From: Paenibacillus terricola
GTDB taxonomy: Bacteria; Bacillota; Bacilli; Paenibacillales; Paenibacillaceae
Assembly: GCF_014779765.1 (NCBI RefSeq)
Contig: NZ_JACXZA010000002.1
Location: forward strand, 682,001 to 746,000
DNA length: 64,000 bases
Direction: 5' to 3'
Shown: piece by piece, positions 31,081 to 39,657 of the stretch
How positions within the stretch are numbered: the stretch's first letter is position 1
Layout of the letters: each line of letters starts with the position of its first letter
Program-made: the position numbers and the translations under genes
The notes under the pieces: generated by a model
What the model was told of the DNA's origin: nothing
The model's database searches: none
The model's input: the letters and a program-made list of their open reading frames with translations, nothing else

Positions 31081-33918
31081 ATGAAAACTTGGCTTAAAAA
31101 AGCAAGTGCGATAATGCTAGCATTTGCCCTGCTGCTTGGCTTGACGACCGTGCCCGCTAAAGTACATGCGGCTGCCCCACTCTTCTCGATAGAAGGCGAG
31201 AACGCTCAGCTCACCTCCGACCTGCAAGTAACGACTTCGATTTATGGAACGCCTAAGCCTGGCTACACCGGAACGGGATTCGTATGGATGCAAAGCTCGG
31301 GTACAATCACCTTCACGGTGACGGTCCCTGCAACCGGGATGTATTCGATCAACACGCGTTTCATGCAGGAGCTCAGTCCAGACGGCAGACTTCAGTATTT
31401 AACGATTAACGGGGTTAACAAAGGTTCGTTTATGCTGCCTTACACGACTACTTGGTCGAATTTCGATTTTGGCTTCTATAAGCTGACTGCTGGCACCAAT
31501 ACGATCCAACTGAAGGCGGGCTGGGGCTTCGCCTACTTTGACAGCTTCACCGTTGACTATGCCAATCTCGATCCGTTGATCGTTCAACCTGTCCTTACAG
31601 ACGCTCAATCCACACCGCAAACGCAGCTGCTGATGAATTATCTAACAAGCGCTTACGGCAAACATATTATTTCGGGTCAGCAAGAGATCTACGGAGGCGG
31701 CAATAATGGCAATTATGAGTTGGAATTCGATTGGATCCACAATTTAACTGGCAAATATCCAGCAATTCGCGGATTCGATTTCATGAACTATAATCCGTTG
31801 TACGGTTGGGAAGACGGTACGACCAGTCGGGTGATCGATTGGGTGAACAACCGTGGCGGTATCGCAACAGCCAGTTGGCATATCAATGTACCGAAGAACT
31901 TCACGACCTACACGCTCGGACAAGCTGTCGATTGGAAAGATGCAACTTACAAGCCGACAGAAACCAATTTTAATACAGCCAATGCAGTAGTTCCAGGTAC
32001 GAAAGAGTACCAATACCTTAAATTGGCCATTGCGGATCTCGCAGCACAATTGCAGATTCTGCAAAATAATGGCGTACCTATCATGCTCCGTCCTTTCCAT
32101 GAAGCAGAAGGCAATGGCGGTGCTAATGGCGAAGGTGCGTGGTTCTGGTGGGCTAAAGCAGGCGCAACGGTGTACAAGCAGATGTGGAATCTGCTTTATA
32201 CGGAACTGACGCAAACGTACGGTTTGCACAACATTATCTGGATCTACAACAGCTACACCTACAGCACTTCTCCGCAATGGTATCCTGGCGACGATAAGGT
32301 AGATATTGTTGGCTATGACAAGTACAATACGGTCTATAACCGTACGGACGGCTTGTCCGGTGTACCGAATGAGGATGCCATTACTTCGATTTTCTATCAA
32401 CTGGTTAATTTGACTGGTGGCAAGAAAATGGTGGCCATGGCAGAGAACGATACCATTCCAAGTCTACAGAATCTGACGGAGGAGAAATCCGGCTGGCTCT
32501 ACTTTTGTCCTTGGTATGGCGAATTTATTACGAGTTCCGCCAATAATAATCCTACAACGCTGACAACACTGTATCAAAGTAATTATGTTATCACATTGGA
32601 CGAGCTGCCTAATCTAAAGGTTAGCGTCCCAAGCTCATCCATTACGCCTACAAACGCTTCGTTCGATAAGAAAACCGCTAGTCAAGCAGACATCGCGGTT
32701 ACGATGACACTGAATGGCAACACGCTTAACGCCATTAAGAATGGCTCCGCCTCCCTCGTATCCGGCACGGACTACACGGTATCGGGAACGACGGTTACGA
32801 TTAAGAAAAGTTATCTTGCTGCGCAAGCGGTAGGTACGACGAACCTGACTTTCGACTTCAACGCAGGTACGGATCCCGTGCTCAAAGTAACGGTCGTAGA
32901 CACGACAGCTAGCTCGACGATCACACCGACGAACGCTTCGTTCGACAAGAAAACGACTAACCAAGCGGACATCGCGGTTACGATGACATTGAATAGCAAT
33001 ACGTTTAATGGCATTAAGAATGGCTCCACCTCCCTCGTATCCGGTACGGACTACACCGTATCCGGCACGACGGTTACGATTAAGAAAAGTTACCTTGCTG
33101 CGCAAGCGGCAGGCACGACGAACCTGACGTTCGACTTCAGTGCAGGCACGGATCCAGTCCTCGCGGTAACTATAGTCGACACGACCGTCGCGCTGCCTGG
33201 TTCGCTCACATTGTCGGGTACAGCCGGCAATGCACAGGCAGCACTGACATGGACGGGTTCCACTGGCGCAACCTCATACAGAGTTGAGCGCGCTGCTGGT
33301 AGCGGTACTTACTCAGTGATTGCTTCCAATCTGACAGGTTTGACTTATACGGACACAACAGCCGTTAATGGCACGTTGTACAATTACCGCGTTGTTGCCA
33401 CGAACACGGCAGGTTCGACGACTTCCAATGTTGTTGCACTGACGCCAGCGGGAACGACGACAACGGGCAGCTTCAAGATCCAGATGTACAGCGGTGTTAC
33501 GTCCGCCTCCAGCAACACGATTGCTCCTCGCATTAATATCGTGAACACAGGTACGACCGCTTTGGACCTTTCCAAGGTCAAACTGCGCTACTACTACACG
33601 ATCGATGCGAGCAAAACGCAAGCGTTCTGGTGCGATTGGTCGGCTATTGGCAGCTCGAACGTAACCGGCTCCTTCGTGACGATGGCTGCGCCAAAAACAG
33701 GTGCTGACACGTATTTTGAGATCGGCTTCACAAGCGGAGCGGGTTCACTCGCACCAGGAGCGTCTGCCGAGATTCAAATCCGCATCGCTCGTACGGACTG
33801 GACCAACTACACGCAAACGGGCGATTATTCGTTCAGCCCAACAGGCTCCAGCTATGTGGATTGGACGAAGATGACTGGTTACATGAATGGCACCCTGCAA
33901 TGGGGTATTGAGCCATAA
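31081..33918 (+). CDS. Secreted modular GH26 beta-mannanase (CBM35-GH26-X2-X2-FN3-CBM3)
   Basis: A 945-residue exported endo-mannanase. A signal peptide (residues 1-31) precedes a CBM35-like domain (~35-165) and a GH26 catalytic domain (~175-515). The acid/base is Glu341 in RPFHEAEG and the nucleophile Glu455 in MAENDTIP. Two near-identical X2/Ig-like modules follow (~520-610 and ~615-705, SITPTNASFDKKT...), then an FN3 domain (~707-795) and a C-terminal CBM3 (~797-945, SFKIQMYSG...). It would bind cellulose and mannan and hydrolyse mannan outside the cell. ATG 31081 has AAAGGA upstream; the 27 codons before it are not needed. A cre-like site lies upstream. Confidence 0.95.
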   Translation: MKTWLKKASAIMLAFALLLGLTTVPAKVHAAAPLFSIEGENAQLTSDLQVTTSIYGTPKPGYTGTGFVWMQSSGTITFTVTVPATGMYSINTRFMQELSPDGRLQYLTINGVNKGSFMLPYTTTWSNFDFGFYKLTAGTNTIQLKAGWGFAYFDSFTVDYANLDPLIVQPVLTDAQSTPQTQLLMNYLTSAYGKHIISGQQEIYGGGNNGNYELEFDWIHNLTGKYPAIRGFDFMNYNPLYGWEDGTTSRVIDWVNNRGGIATASWHINVPKNFTTYTLGQAVDWKDATYKPTETNFNTANAVVPGTKEYQYLKLAIADLAAQLQILQNNGVPIMLRPFHEAEGNGGANGEGAWFWWAKAGATVYKQMWNLLYTELTQTYGLHNIIWIYNSYTYSTSPQWYPGDDKVDIVGYDKYNTVYNRTDGLSGVPNEDAITSIFYQLVNLTGGKKMVAMAENDTIPSLQNLTEEKSGWLYFCPWYGEFITSSANNNPTTLTTLYQSNYVITLDELPNLKVSVPSSSITPTNASFDKKTASQADIAVTMTLNGNTLNAIKNGSASLVSGTDYTVSGTTVTIKKSYLAAQAVGTTNLTFDFNAGTDPVLKVTVVDTTASSTITPTNASFDKKTTNQADIAVTMTLNSNTFNGIKNGSTSLVSGTDYTVSGTTVTIKKSYLAAQAAGTTNLTFDFSAGTDPVLAVTIVDTTVALPGSLTLSGTAGNAQAALTWTGSTGATSYRVERAAGSGTYSVIASNLTGLTYTDTTAVNGTLYNYRVVATNTAGSTTSNVVALTPAGTTTTGSFKIQMYSGVTSASSNTIAPRINIVNTGTTALDLSKVKLRYYYTIDASKTQAFWCDWSAIGSSNVTGSFVTMAAPKTGADTYFEIGFTSGAGSLAPGASAEIQIRIARTDWTNYTQTGDYSFSPTGSSYVDWTKMTGYMNGTLQWGIEP
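32632..33190 (+). repeat. Tandem ~285-bp repeat encoding two X2 modules
   Basis: Copy 1 (about 32632-32910) and copy 2 (about 32917-33190) encode almost identical ~90-residue modules; stretches such as the VSGTDYTVSGTTVTIKKSYLAAQA region recur with few changes. This indicates recent duplication or ongoing homogenisation within the mannanase gene. Confidence 0.88.
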
Positions 33919-33966
33919 GATAGTTTCCTAGTGAGCTGTTGTTGTCAGCTCACAGCTGTATCAATT

Positions 33967-33999
33967 AGGAGTTCTCCCGATAATGGGGGAGCTCCTTAT
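33967..33999 (+). terminator. Terminator after the mannanase gene
   Basis: Stem AGGAGTTCTCCC / GGGGGAGCTCCT with one wobble and TTATTT following; it may also act on the converging araC remnant. Confidence 0.75.
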
Positions 34000-34013
34000 T
34001 TGATTATCTAGCT

Positions 34014-34613
34014 TTAGTTAAACAAAGTGCTATCGCTTGATCTGCGGTATTCGGACGGTGATAATCCGTTGCGTTTCTTGAACGCCTTGCTGAACTGGTA
34101 GACGTCAGCGTAACCGCAGGAAGCCGCTACATCCGTGATGGCATCACTAGTAAATCGGAGTCTGCGGACAGCATGCTCATAGCGCAGTTGATCCAGATAC
34201 TCTTTGGGGCTGCGACCATACCGAGCATCAAAGGTTCGACGCATGTAGACAGGAGAAAATCCGGTTTGTTCCGCCAATTCAGTAATGCGAACATCCGAGG
34301 CAAATCCTGTATCCAGCTTCTCCTTGAACTGGCGAAGCGCTTCGTCTATTCCTTCCTCCTCACTCTGTCTATCTCCTGCATGAGCAGCCTCATGCAACTC
34401 TTGAATGAGTCTGTACCATACGGATTTCACCCGTGTTTCTCGAGCTTGATCCCCAGGTACCCATTCTCTCTCCGCTTCCCGGAACATCCCTCCAATCTTT
34501 CCTTGACGCTCTATCTGTATAGGCATCAGAAACGGCAGCTGCAGCCGTTCGATCGGCTCGGGAATGTCCCACATATTTCCTGTTCTAGTCGGTTCATAAT
34601 GAAATCGATACAC
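34014..34613 (-). pseudogene. AraC-family regulator lacking its N-terminal domain
   Basis: 199 codons. The C-terminal double helix-turn-helix is complete (ITELAEQTGFSPVYMRRTFDARYGRSPKEYLDQLR, then ITDVAASCGYADVYQFSKAFKKRNGLSPSEYRR). Before it lies only the last part of the cupin-type sensor domain (GSVYRFHYEPT onward). Upstream of the formal GTG at 34613 the reading continues into the junction with the GH2 remnant, with no credible ribosome binding site. Full-length relatives have ~280-300 residues. It probably controlled the neighbouring glycosidase. Confidence 0.7.
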
Positions 34614-34639
34614 GCTCCCAGCAAGCCTTTGATTTTAAG

Positions 34640-35176
34640 ATGATCGAGCTCGTCCGGAGCAAGGATCAGTCTCGACTTGTGGTTTATGCGACCATGCACC
34701 CGATGACAGACATCTGTCTCGGACTGTTCGATGTGATCGGCATTAACTATTACGGGGGATGGTATTTCGGACATACCAGTTTTGAGGAAATGCTAGAAGT
34801 GTTTCATGAGCGCTGCAAGGAGTATGGTGCAGAGAACATACCGGTTCTAATGACTGAATTTGGCGGAGCTGGCGTACATGGAGACTCCGGCTGGGAACCA
34901 CGTCTATTCAGCGAAGATTATCAGGCTGATTTGTTAAGCAAATCCCTCAAGCTTTTCCGATCCGACTCGAAGATTAGCGGTACTTATGTTTGGCAATTTG
35001 CGGACACCCGTGCCGACTTGCACAGTCATCTCCCCCACTTCCGGGACCGCGCACGCTCCTTCAATAACAAAGGGATTGTTAATGAATACCGCAAACCGAA
35101 ACTTGCTTATCGCGTGATCAAGGGCATATACACAGGTACGAATGATCCATATATTTGGGGATCAACGCTGGAATAA
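34640..35176 (+). pseudogene. C-terminal fragment of a GH2 glycosidase (beta-glucuronidase-like)
   Basis: About 180 codons of the GH2 TIM barrel: VVYATMHPMTDICLGLFDVIGINYYGGWYFG, LMTEFGGAG with the nucleophile Glu, then GTYVWQFADTRADL and NNKGIVNEYRKPKLAYRVIKG. The sugar-binding, Ig-like and first half of the barrel domains (about 400 residues, including the acid/base) are missing. It begins where the araC remnant ends, on the opposite strand. The product would be inactive. Confidence 0.78.
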
Positions 35177-35325
35177 TCACTTCGTTCTCTGGAGTGGTAT
35201 TGGCTGCATGACTAAGCACAAGTGAAAGGCAGCTGATCTTCGGATCGGCTGCCGTCCTAATGTATGTAGTAGTGTGAGTTGTTTATATCGGTGACGAATG
35301 AGGCAAAGCTTACTCGAGGCATCAT

Positions 35326-35757
35326 TCAAACTTTCATTTCGACTGCCCGAATATAGTGCCCGTCTGGATCCTGGAAGGTGAAGTAACCATAATCTGCTGC
35401 AAATACGGGTTCATTATCGATAGAAGCTCCATCTTGCTTGATTCGTTCATGTAAGGCGATTAGATTGTTCGTTAGCAGTTCTATTACCGTTACGTGTCCC
35501 GTGCTGTTGGTGACGAAGAATGATCGAGGAAATACAAATTTCAGAGGAGTGACATGCTCCGGCTTCGTTTCCATTAAGAAAATACCTGGATCGTTCCCAT
35601 TCTTTAGAGCAATATGTGCTTCGCCAAACGAATAATCCGCCGAAATCAATTGATAGCCTAGCACTTTGCAATAAAAATCTACCGATTTCTTCAAATTGGC
35701 AACTGGAAACCTCAAGCAGCAATAACCGATGACATCTGCACTATTGTCTTGCGTCAT
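35326..35757 (-). CDS. VOC family protein
   Basis: A 143-residue vicinal-oxygen-chelate protein. It has CCLRFPVANLKKSVDFYCKVLGYQL at the start, AHIALKNGNDPGIFLMETKP in the middle and YFTFQDPDGHYIRAVE at the end. A role in glyoxalase-like or small-molecule binding is expected; the substrate is unknown. ATG 35757 has AAGGG nine bases upstream and is preferred to TTG 35778. Confidence 0.82.
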   Translation of the reverse strand: MTQDNSADVIGYCCLRFPVANLKKSVDFYCKVLGYQLISADYSFGEAHIALKNGNDPGIFLMETKPEHVTPLKFVFPRSFFVTNSTGHVTVIELLTNNLIALHERIKQDGASIDNEPVFAADYGYFTFQDPDGHYIRAVEMKV

Positions 35758-35850
35758 GAGAGTCAACCCTTCTTTCAAGGTTTATATGACCCTATTATAT
35801 CCGATCATTTGTTCGCATGTAAACATTTACCTTTATGTCCTCGAAACACG

Positions 35851-35879
35851 AAAGGCAGTCGATCCTACGATCGACTGCC
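35851..35879 (-). terminator. Terminator after the SDR gene
   Basis: Perfect 11-bp stem GGCAGTCGATC / GATCGACTGCC with a 4-base loop and TTTCG on the minus strand, 50 bases after the SDR stop. Confidence 0.8.
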
Positions 35880-35929
35880 GGTTTAATAGAGGTGATTCGT
35901 TCAATACGATCCTATTGATCATTTGGTTC

Positions 35930-36760
35930 CTACAGGAGTGTCTCAGCTCCGTCGATATAAATTTCCGTGCCGGTAATGTGACTAGACTGTTCGGAGGCAA
36001 GGAACAGCACCAAATCCGCTACCTGTTCGGGACGTCCCGGGCCATGCTCAAGCGGTTGTGCGCCTTCCGGGTACTCGACCGGAATGCGGATTTTGTCCAA
36101 CTGCTTCGTACTATTCGTGTTTTCTCCAATATTGGTCTGAATTCCTCCGGGACAGATGGCATTCACACGGATCCGATATCTTGCGAGTTCCAACGCAGCC
36201 ATCTTCGCGAAAGCCACTTGACCAGCTTTGGAGGCGCTGTAAGCGGACATACCGAATCCTGAGAATTTGCGATTGCCGTTAATCGAGCTTGTAATGATGA
36301 TACTGCCTCCGTTGGTTTTCATATGAGGTACGGCGTTCTTGACTGTTAGAAATGTCCCCTTCAGGTTGATTCCTAACGTCTGATCCCAAGTCTCTGGCGT
36401 TAAGTCCTCTATTGGGGCAAGTGTGCCGTTGATTCCCGCATTAGCAAATATGACATCAAGACGGCCAAAGCGCTCAGCAGCGGCGCGGATGGCTTGCTCC
36501 ATTCTGCCTGGATCTGACACGTCGACGTCGAAGAATTCCGCTTCACGACCTATGCTGCGAATCTCCTTCTCGACATCCTCGGTACGCTCGTCGATCAGAT
36601 CGAGCAAGCACACATTGGCTCCAGCGCGGGCAAGATTCAGTGCGGCAGCTCTGCCGATTCCCGACCCAGCTCCTGTTACTAGTGCCGTCTTTCCTTGGAG
36701 TAATAGCCCTCCTGTTGGCGTGGCTCCTTGTCTTTCGCCATCCAAACTGCTATTCATCAT
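35930..36760 (-). CDS. SDR-family NAD(P)-dependent oxidoreductase
   Basis: A 276-residue classical short-chain dehydrogenase. It has TGAGSGIG (cofactor loop, ~residues 30-37), DVDVSDPG, NAGING, catalytic SS-I-N...YSASK (Tyr/Lys ~residues 178-182), PGGIQT and the C-terminal TGTEIYIDGAETLL. The Asp after the second strand (LLDLIDER) suggests NAD rather than NADP. Substrate unknown. Start ATG 36760 with AAGGAG upstream. Confidence 0.88.
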   Translation of the reverse strand: MMNSSLDGERQGATPTGGLLLQGKTALVTGAGSGIGRAAALNLARAGANVCLLDLIDERTEDVEKEIRSIGREAEFFDVDVSDPGRMEQAIRAAAERFGRLDVIFANAGINGTLAPIEDLTPETWDQTLGINLKGTFLTVKNAVPHMKTNGGSIIITSSINGNRKFSGFGMSAYSASKAGQVAFAKMAALELARYRIRVNAICPGGIQTNIGENTNSTKQLDKIRIPVEYPEGAQPLEHGPGRPEQVADLVLFLASEQSSHITGTEIYIDGAETLL

Positions 36761-36872
36761 GCATCTCTCCTTACGAAATCATCTCTTCTTGGAATCAAAT
36801 ATCCGACATCTTCTGTATGCCCGCTCTTTGAGTAGGAATACTCGGTTGAATGAATCGACAGCACAAGAGAAA

Positions 36873-36896
36873 GAGAACTGCCAAGTGGCAGCTCTC
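36873..36896 (-). terminator. Terminator after the MFS/amine-oxidase operon
   Basis: Stem GAGAGCTGCC / GGCAGTTCTC (one G-U pair) with loop ACTT and TTTCTCTT on the minus strand; it begins 3 bases beyond the stop codon. Confidence 0.65.
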
Positions 36897-36898
36897 TC

Positions 36899-38038
36899 CT
36901 AATGGTCTTGCCTGTATGATTTCAACAATTCATATACGGTGCGATCTGCAGACTGAAGAGCGCCTTCAAGATGTCCGCCTTGCGCAGAGGCTGTTTCAGT
37001 ACCGGCAAACCAGACCTTCTTGTTCCAAGTTGGATCGTTCAAATGTGGGCCGTAGTCTGGATACTCGCGAATGGGTTCTGCATCTTCGCTAGTGGCTGTG
37101 TCTGAATCAATGGACCAATCTTTATACAGGAACGCTATCCGTTCGGCTGCCAATGGACCAAAAAGTCTTCTCAACTGTTCATCCACAAGCTTCAGAATAC
37201 GTTGTTCTCCCAGCTCCTCTCGTTTACGGGCTGTTAGGCCAAAGAAGCCAAACAACGCACCAGATCCAGTTAGTGGAGACGCATCATGAATTTCCTGCAA
37301 GGGCCCTGCCCAACTTGTTGCAAATCCTGCTAGCCCTTGGTCGCGCCAGAATGGCCGCTCATAAATCGCAAGCACTTTGGCCTGTCCTGCCATCCAGGTT
37401 GGTTTGTTCATCATGTCCATCCGCAGCTCTGGCGATAAAGCGGGCTCGAATGATATTTTATTAACTGCCAGGCGAGGCGGCAACGCTAGGATGACGGCAC
37501 TAGCTGTGATTTCTTCCCTCATTCCTTCCACTTCAACCGTAAGCAGCCCATCGCTCTTGTGCCGGATCGTCTTCACTCGTTGATTCAGTTCAACCGTTCC
37601 GCTTGGAAGTGTGGCAGCAATAGCATCAATAAGCGATTGAACCCCTCCCTCAAGCCTCACCGAGCTTTCCATCGCCCCATCTGGAAGTGCGAATTGCTGA
37701 GGTGGCGTTGTATGTGACCGTTCAGAGAGGATATTCCCTTCAGAATATTGCGGGAAGGTCTTCAAGCCAAGCTCGTTTATTAAATTTGCGATTGTTGGTT
37801 CATATTGCGGCCAGAACCAAGTTGGACCCAAATCAAATCTGCCCAATTCAGGCCTGCTAAACACTTCCTCCGTCAACACCCTGCCGCCAATACGACCTCT
37901 TGCCTCTAAGACTCGACAGGGGATCCCTTCAGCGGAAAGCAACGAAGCGATTCGTAAGCCGCACACACCAGCACCTATAATGATGACGGGATAATCTGTT
38001 CTCGACTTCATGTAACGATCACTCACATCTACCTTCAT
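36899..38038 (-). CDS. FAD-dependent amine-oxidase-family protein
   Basis: A 379-residue flavoprotein. The N-terminal Rossmann motif IIIGAGVCGLRIASLLSAEG and LEARGRIGGRV (~residues 18-52), the substrate region around GFATSWAGPLQEIHDASP, and the C-terminal VWFAGTETASAQGGHLEGALQSADR are those of monoamine-oxidase-like enzymes. It oxidises an amine using FAD; the substrate is unknown. Its start overlaps the stop of the upstream MFS gene (TAATG), so it is coupled to a transporter and co-regulated with it. Confidence 0.87.
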   Translation of the reverse strand: MKVDVSDRYMKSRTDYPVIIIGAGVCGLRIASLLSAEGIPCRVLEARGRIGGRVLTEEVFSRPELGRFDLGPTWFWPQYEPTIANLINELGLKTFPQYSEGNILSERSHTTPPQQFALPDGAMESSVRLEGGVQSLIDAIAATLPSGTVELNQRVKTIRHKSDGLLTVEVEGMREEITASAVILALPPRLAVNKISFEPALSPELRMDMMNKPTWMAGQAKVLAIYERPFWRDQGLAGFATSWAGPLQEIHDASPLTGSGALFGFFGLTARKREELGEQRILKLVDEQLRRLFGPLAAERIAFLYKDWSIDSDTATSEDAEPIREYPDYGPHLNDPTWNKKVWFAGTETASAQGGHLEGALQSADRTVYELLKSYRQDH

Positions 38039-39345
38039 TATTGTTTACGGGTCCACAATACGATCGGAATAAGAAGCAATGACAAGATCGCACCTGCCAG
38101 TGACAGAATAGAATAGCTGGAATGTGCAACAACCATACCCGAGAGAGCCCCGCCGGACGCACCCGCCAAGGCGATTAATACATCTACCGTGCCTTGCGTC
38201 TTCGCGCGATCATGCGGAGTTGTTGCTTCTACAATAGCTGTCGTACCGCTAATCAATCCGAAGTTCCAGCCTAACCCAAGAAGTGCAAGCGCCAGAACGA
38301 GCAAGCCCATTGAATCACCAGGTACGAAGGCAGCCAGCACACCAGACAACAACAAAGTTATACCAGCAACGTATGACATCCTAATATGTCCGAATTTATC
38401 GACAAGAATACCGGTGACGAGCGAAGGCAAATACATCGCTGCAACATGAATACCAATGACGAATCCGACATGACTCAAATCATGACCATGATGTTTCATA
38501 TGAACGGGAGTCATGGTCATAATCGCGATCATGACGATTTGCGTTAGCACCATTACAGATGCTCCAAGCGCTATGCCTTTCTTGTTCAGCTTGGATTCGT
38601 GAACATGCGTATGTTCCGCTTCAGTGGCTTGCGTGCGAATACTCTCCTCATAAGCGATGGCTTTCGCTACAAGGAATGGATCGGGTTTGAGGAAAATAAG
38701 CAGCACAATGCCTGCTATAATGTACGCTGCGGCTGCTAACATGAATGGCCCTGACAAGGCAGGCGCGCCAAGGGAAGTTGCCAGCTTACCTGTAAGTTTA
38801 ACTAGATTAGGTCCGGCAACCGCTCCGAATGTTGTGAACATCATCGCCATGCTTATTGCTTTGGCCCGATGTGCAGGCAGTGCCAAGTCAGTTCCGGCAA
38901 ATCGTGCCTGCAGGTTGGTTGCTGTCCCTGCACCATAGATGAACATGGAGAGAAATAGCAAAGGCAAGCTGCTCCATATCGCTGCAAGGATAACCCCAAT
39001 CGCTCCAAGTCCGCCTACTAGGAAGCCTGATGCCAGGCCGCTGCGACGGCCATAACGTTGGGACAGCCGGCCAACTCCGAGTGCGGCACCTGCTGATCCT
39101 AATGTGAATAAAGCTGTAGGTACCCCTGCATAACTGTCGGTACCTAACATATCTTGTGCAAGAAGCGCGCCCACTGTAATTCCAGCTGCCAACCCTGCTC
39201 CACCAAATATTTGTGAGATAATAACGACTTTCAATGTCTTGGCATGCAGCTGACGCTGCTTCTCTGGCGATCTTACATACGCTAATACGGAATCTGGCAT
39301 ATTGTGATGTGCCGGATCTCCAAGTACAACTGCGTTCTCTCCCAT
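38038..39345 (-). CDS. MFS transporter
   Basis: A 435-residue major-facilitator protein with twelve predicted helices. GVGRLSQRYGRRSGLASGF is the loop 2-3 motif A, GAVAGPNLVKL lies in helix 5, and the His-rich central loop contains EAEHTHVHESK and HMKHHGHDLSH. It is likely an exporter; the His clusters could bind metal but this is speculation. ATG 39345 has AAGGAG eight bases upstream (the GTG at 39354 is too close). Transcribed from the promoter at 39477-39505. Confidence 0.85.
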   Translation of the reverse strand: MGENAVVLGDPAHHNMPDSVLAYVRSPEKQRQLHAKTLKVVIISQIFGGAGLAAGITVGALLAQDMLGTDSYAGVPTALFTLGSAGAALGVGRLSQRYGRRSGLASGFLVGGLGAIGVILAAIWSSLPLLFLSMFIYGAGTATNLQARFAGTDLALPAHRAKAISMAMMFTTFGAVAGPNLVKLTGKLATSLGAPALSGPFMLAAAAYIIAGIVLLIFLKPDPFLVAKAIAYEESIRTQATEAEHTHVHESKLNKKGIALGASVMVLTQIVMIAIMTMTPVHMKHHGHDLSHVGFVIGIHVAAMYLPSLVTGILVDKFGHIRMSYVAGITLLLSGVLAAFVPGDSMGLLVLALALLGLGWNFGLISGTTAIVEATTPHDRAKTQGTVDVLIALAGASGGALSGMVVAHSSYSILSLAGAILSLLLIPIVLWTRKQ

Positions 39346-39476
39346 TTGTTTCACTCCTTATCTATGTATTGTTCGAGATTCAGCAGTCCGAGACGACAAG
39401 TTTTTCGGATCCTGCACCACCGACAATGCTTGTATATCATTCTCCTCCTCGATTCGTATATGGCACTGTAAGAGTG

Positions 39477-39505
39477 AGTATATGCGAATTCATTGCAATA
39501 TTCAA
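39477..39505 (-). promoter_or_regulatory. SigA promoter of the MFS/amine-oxidase operon
   Basis: On the minus strand TTGAAT (39500-39505) and TATACT (39477-39482) are separated by 17 bases. The -35 lies within one arm of the ArsR-type palindrome, so a bound repressor would block it. Confidence 0.75.
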
Positions 39506-39522
39506 TTGTTTAATTGAATATT
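39497..39522. promoter_or_regulatory. ArsR-type operator palindrome
   Basis: Perfect 11-bp inverted repeat AATATTCAATT-gttt-AATTGAATATT, similar in form to ArsR/SmtB-family operators (ATTCAA-N-TTGAAT). It overlaps the MFS promoter -35 and lies 135 bases before the regulator gene. Confidence 0.8.
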
Positions 39523-39657
39523 AGATAAGGAAATGATAATAATCACTTCCACCGCATTCAGTGAGGTTGAGTACATTATTAGTCAATGGAGTATTTGAAT
39601 AAACTGATGTAATATAAGTAACAAGCGATCATGACTATAGAATCGAGGGATACGATT

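Larger units (their letters stand above)
39346..39657. other. Divergent control region between MFS operon and ArsR-rhodanese gene
   Basis: About 310 bases holding the promoter of the MFS operon (39477-39505), a perfect palindromic operator (39497-39522) and AT-rich sequence running to the regulator gene. No other element recognised. Confidence 0.7.

Noticed and set aside
31744-32400. 218-codon minus-strand frame within the mannanase gene
   Set aside because: Shadow of the GH26 domain; no start context and no family match.
35227-35251. Hairpin after the GH2 remnant as a terminator
   Set aside because: The stem (GGCAGC-T-GATC with complement) is good but no T-run follows on either strand, so termination is not supported.
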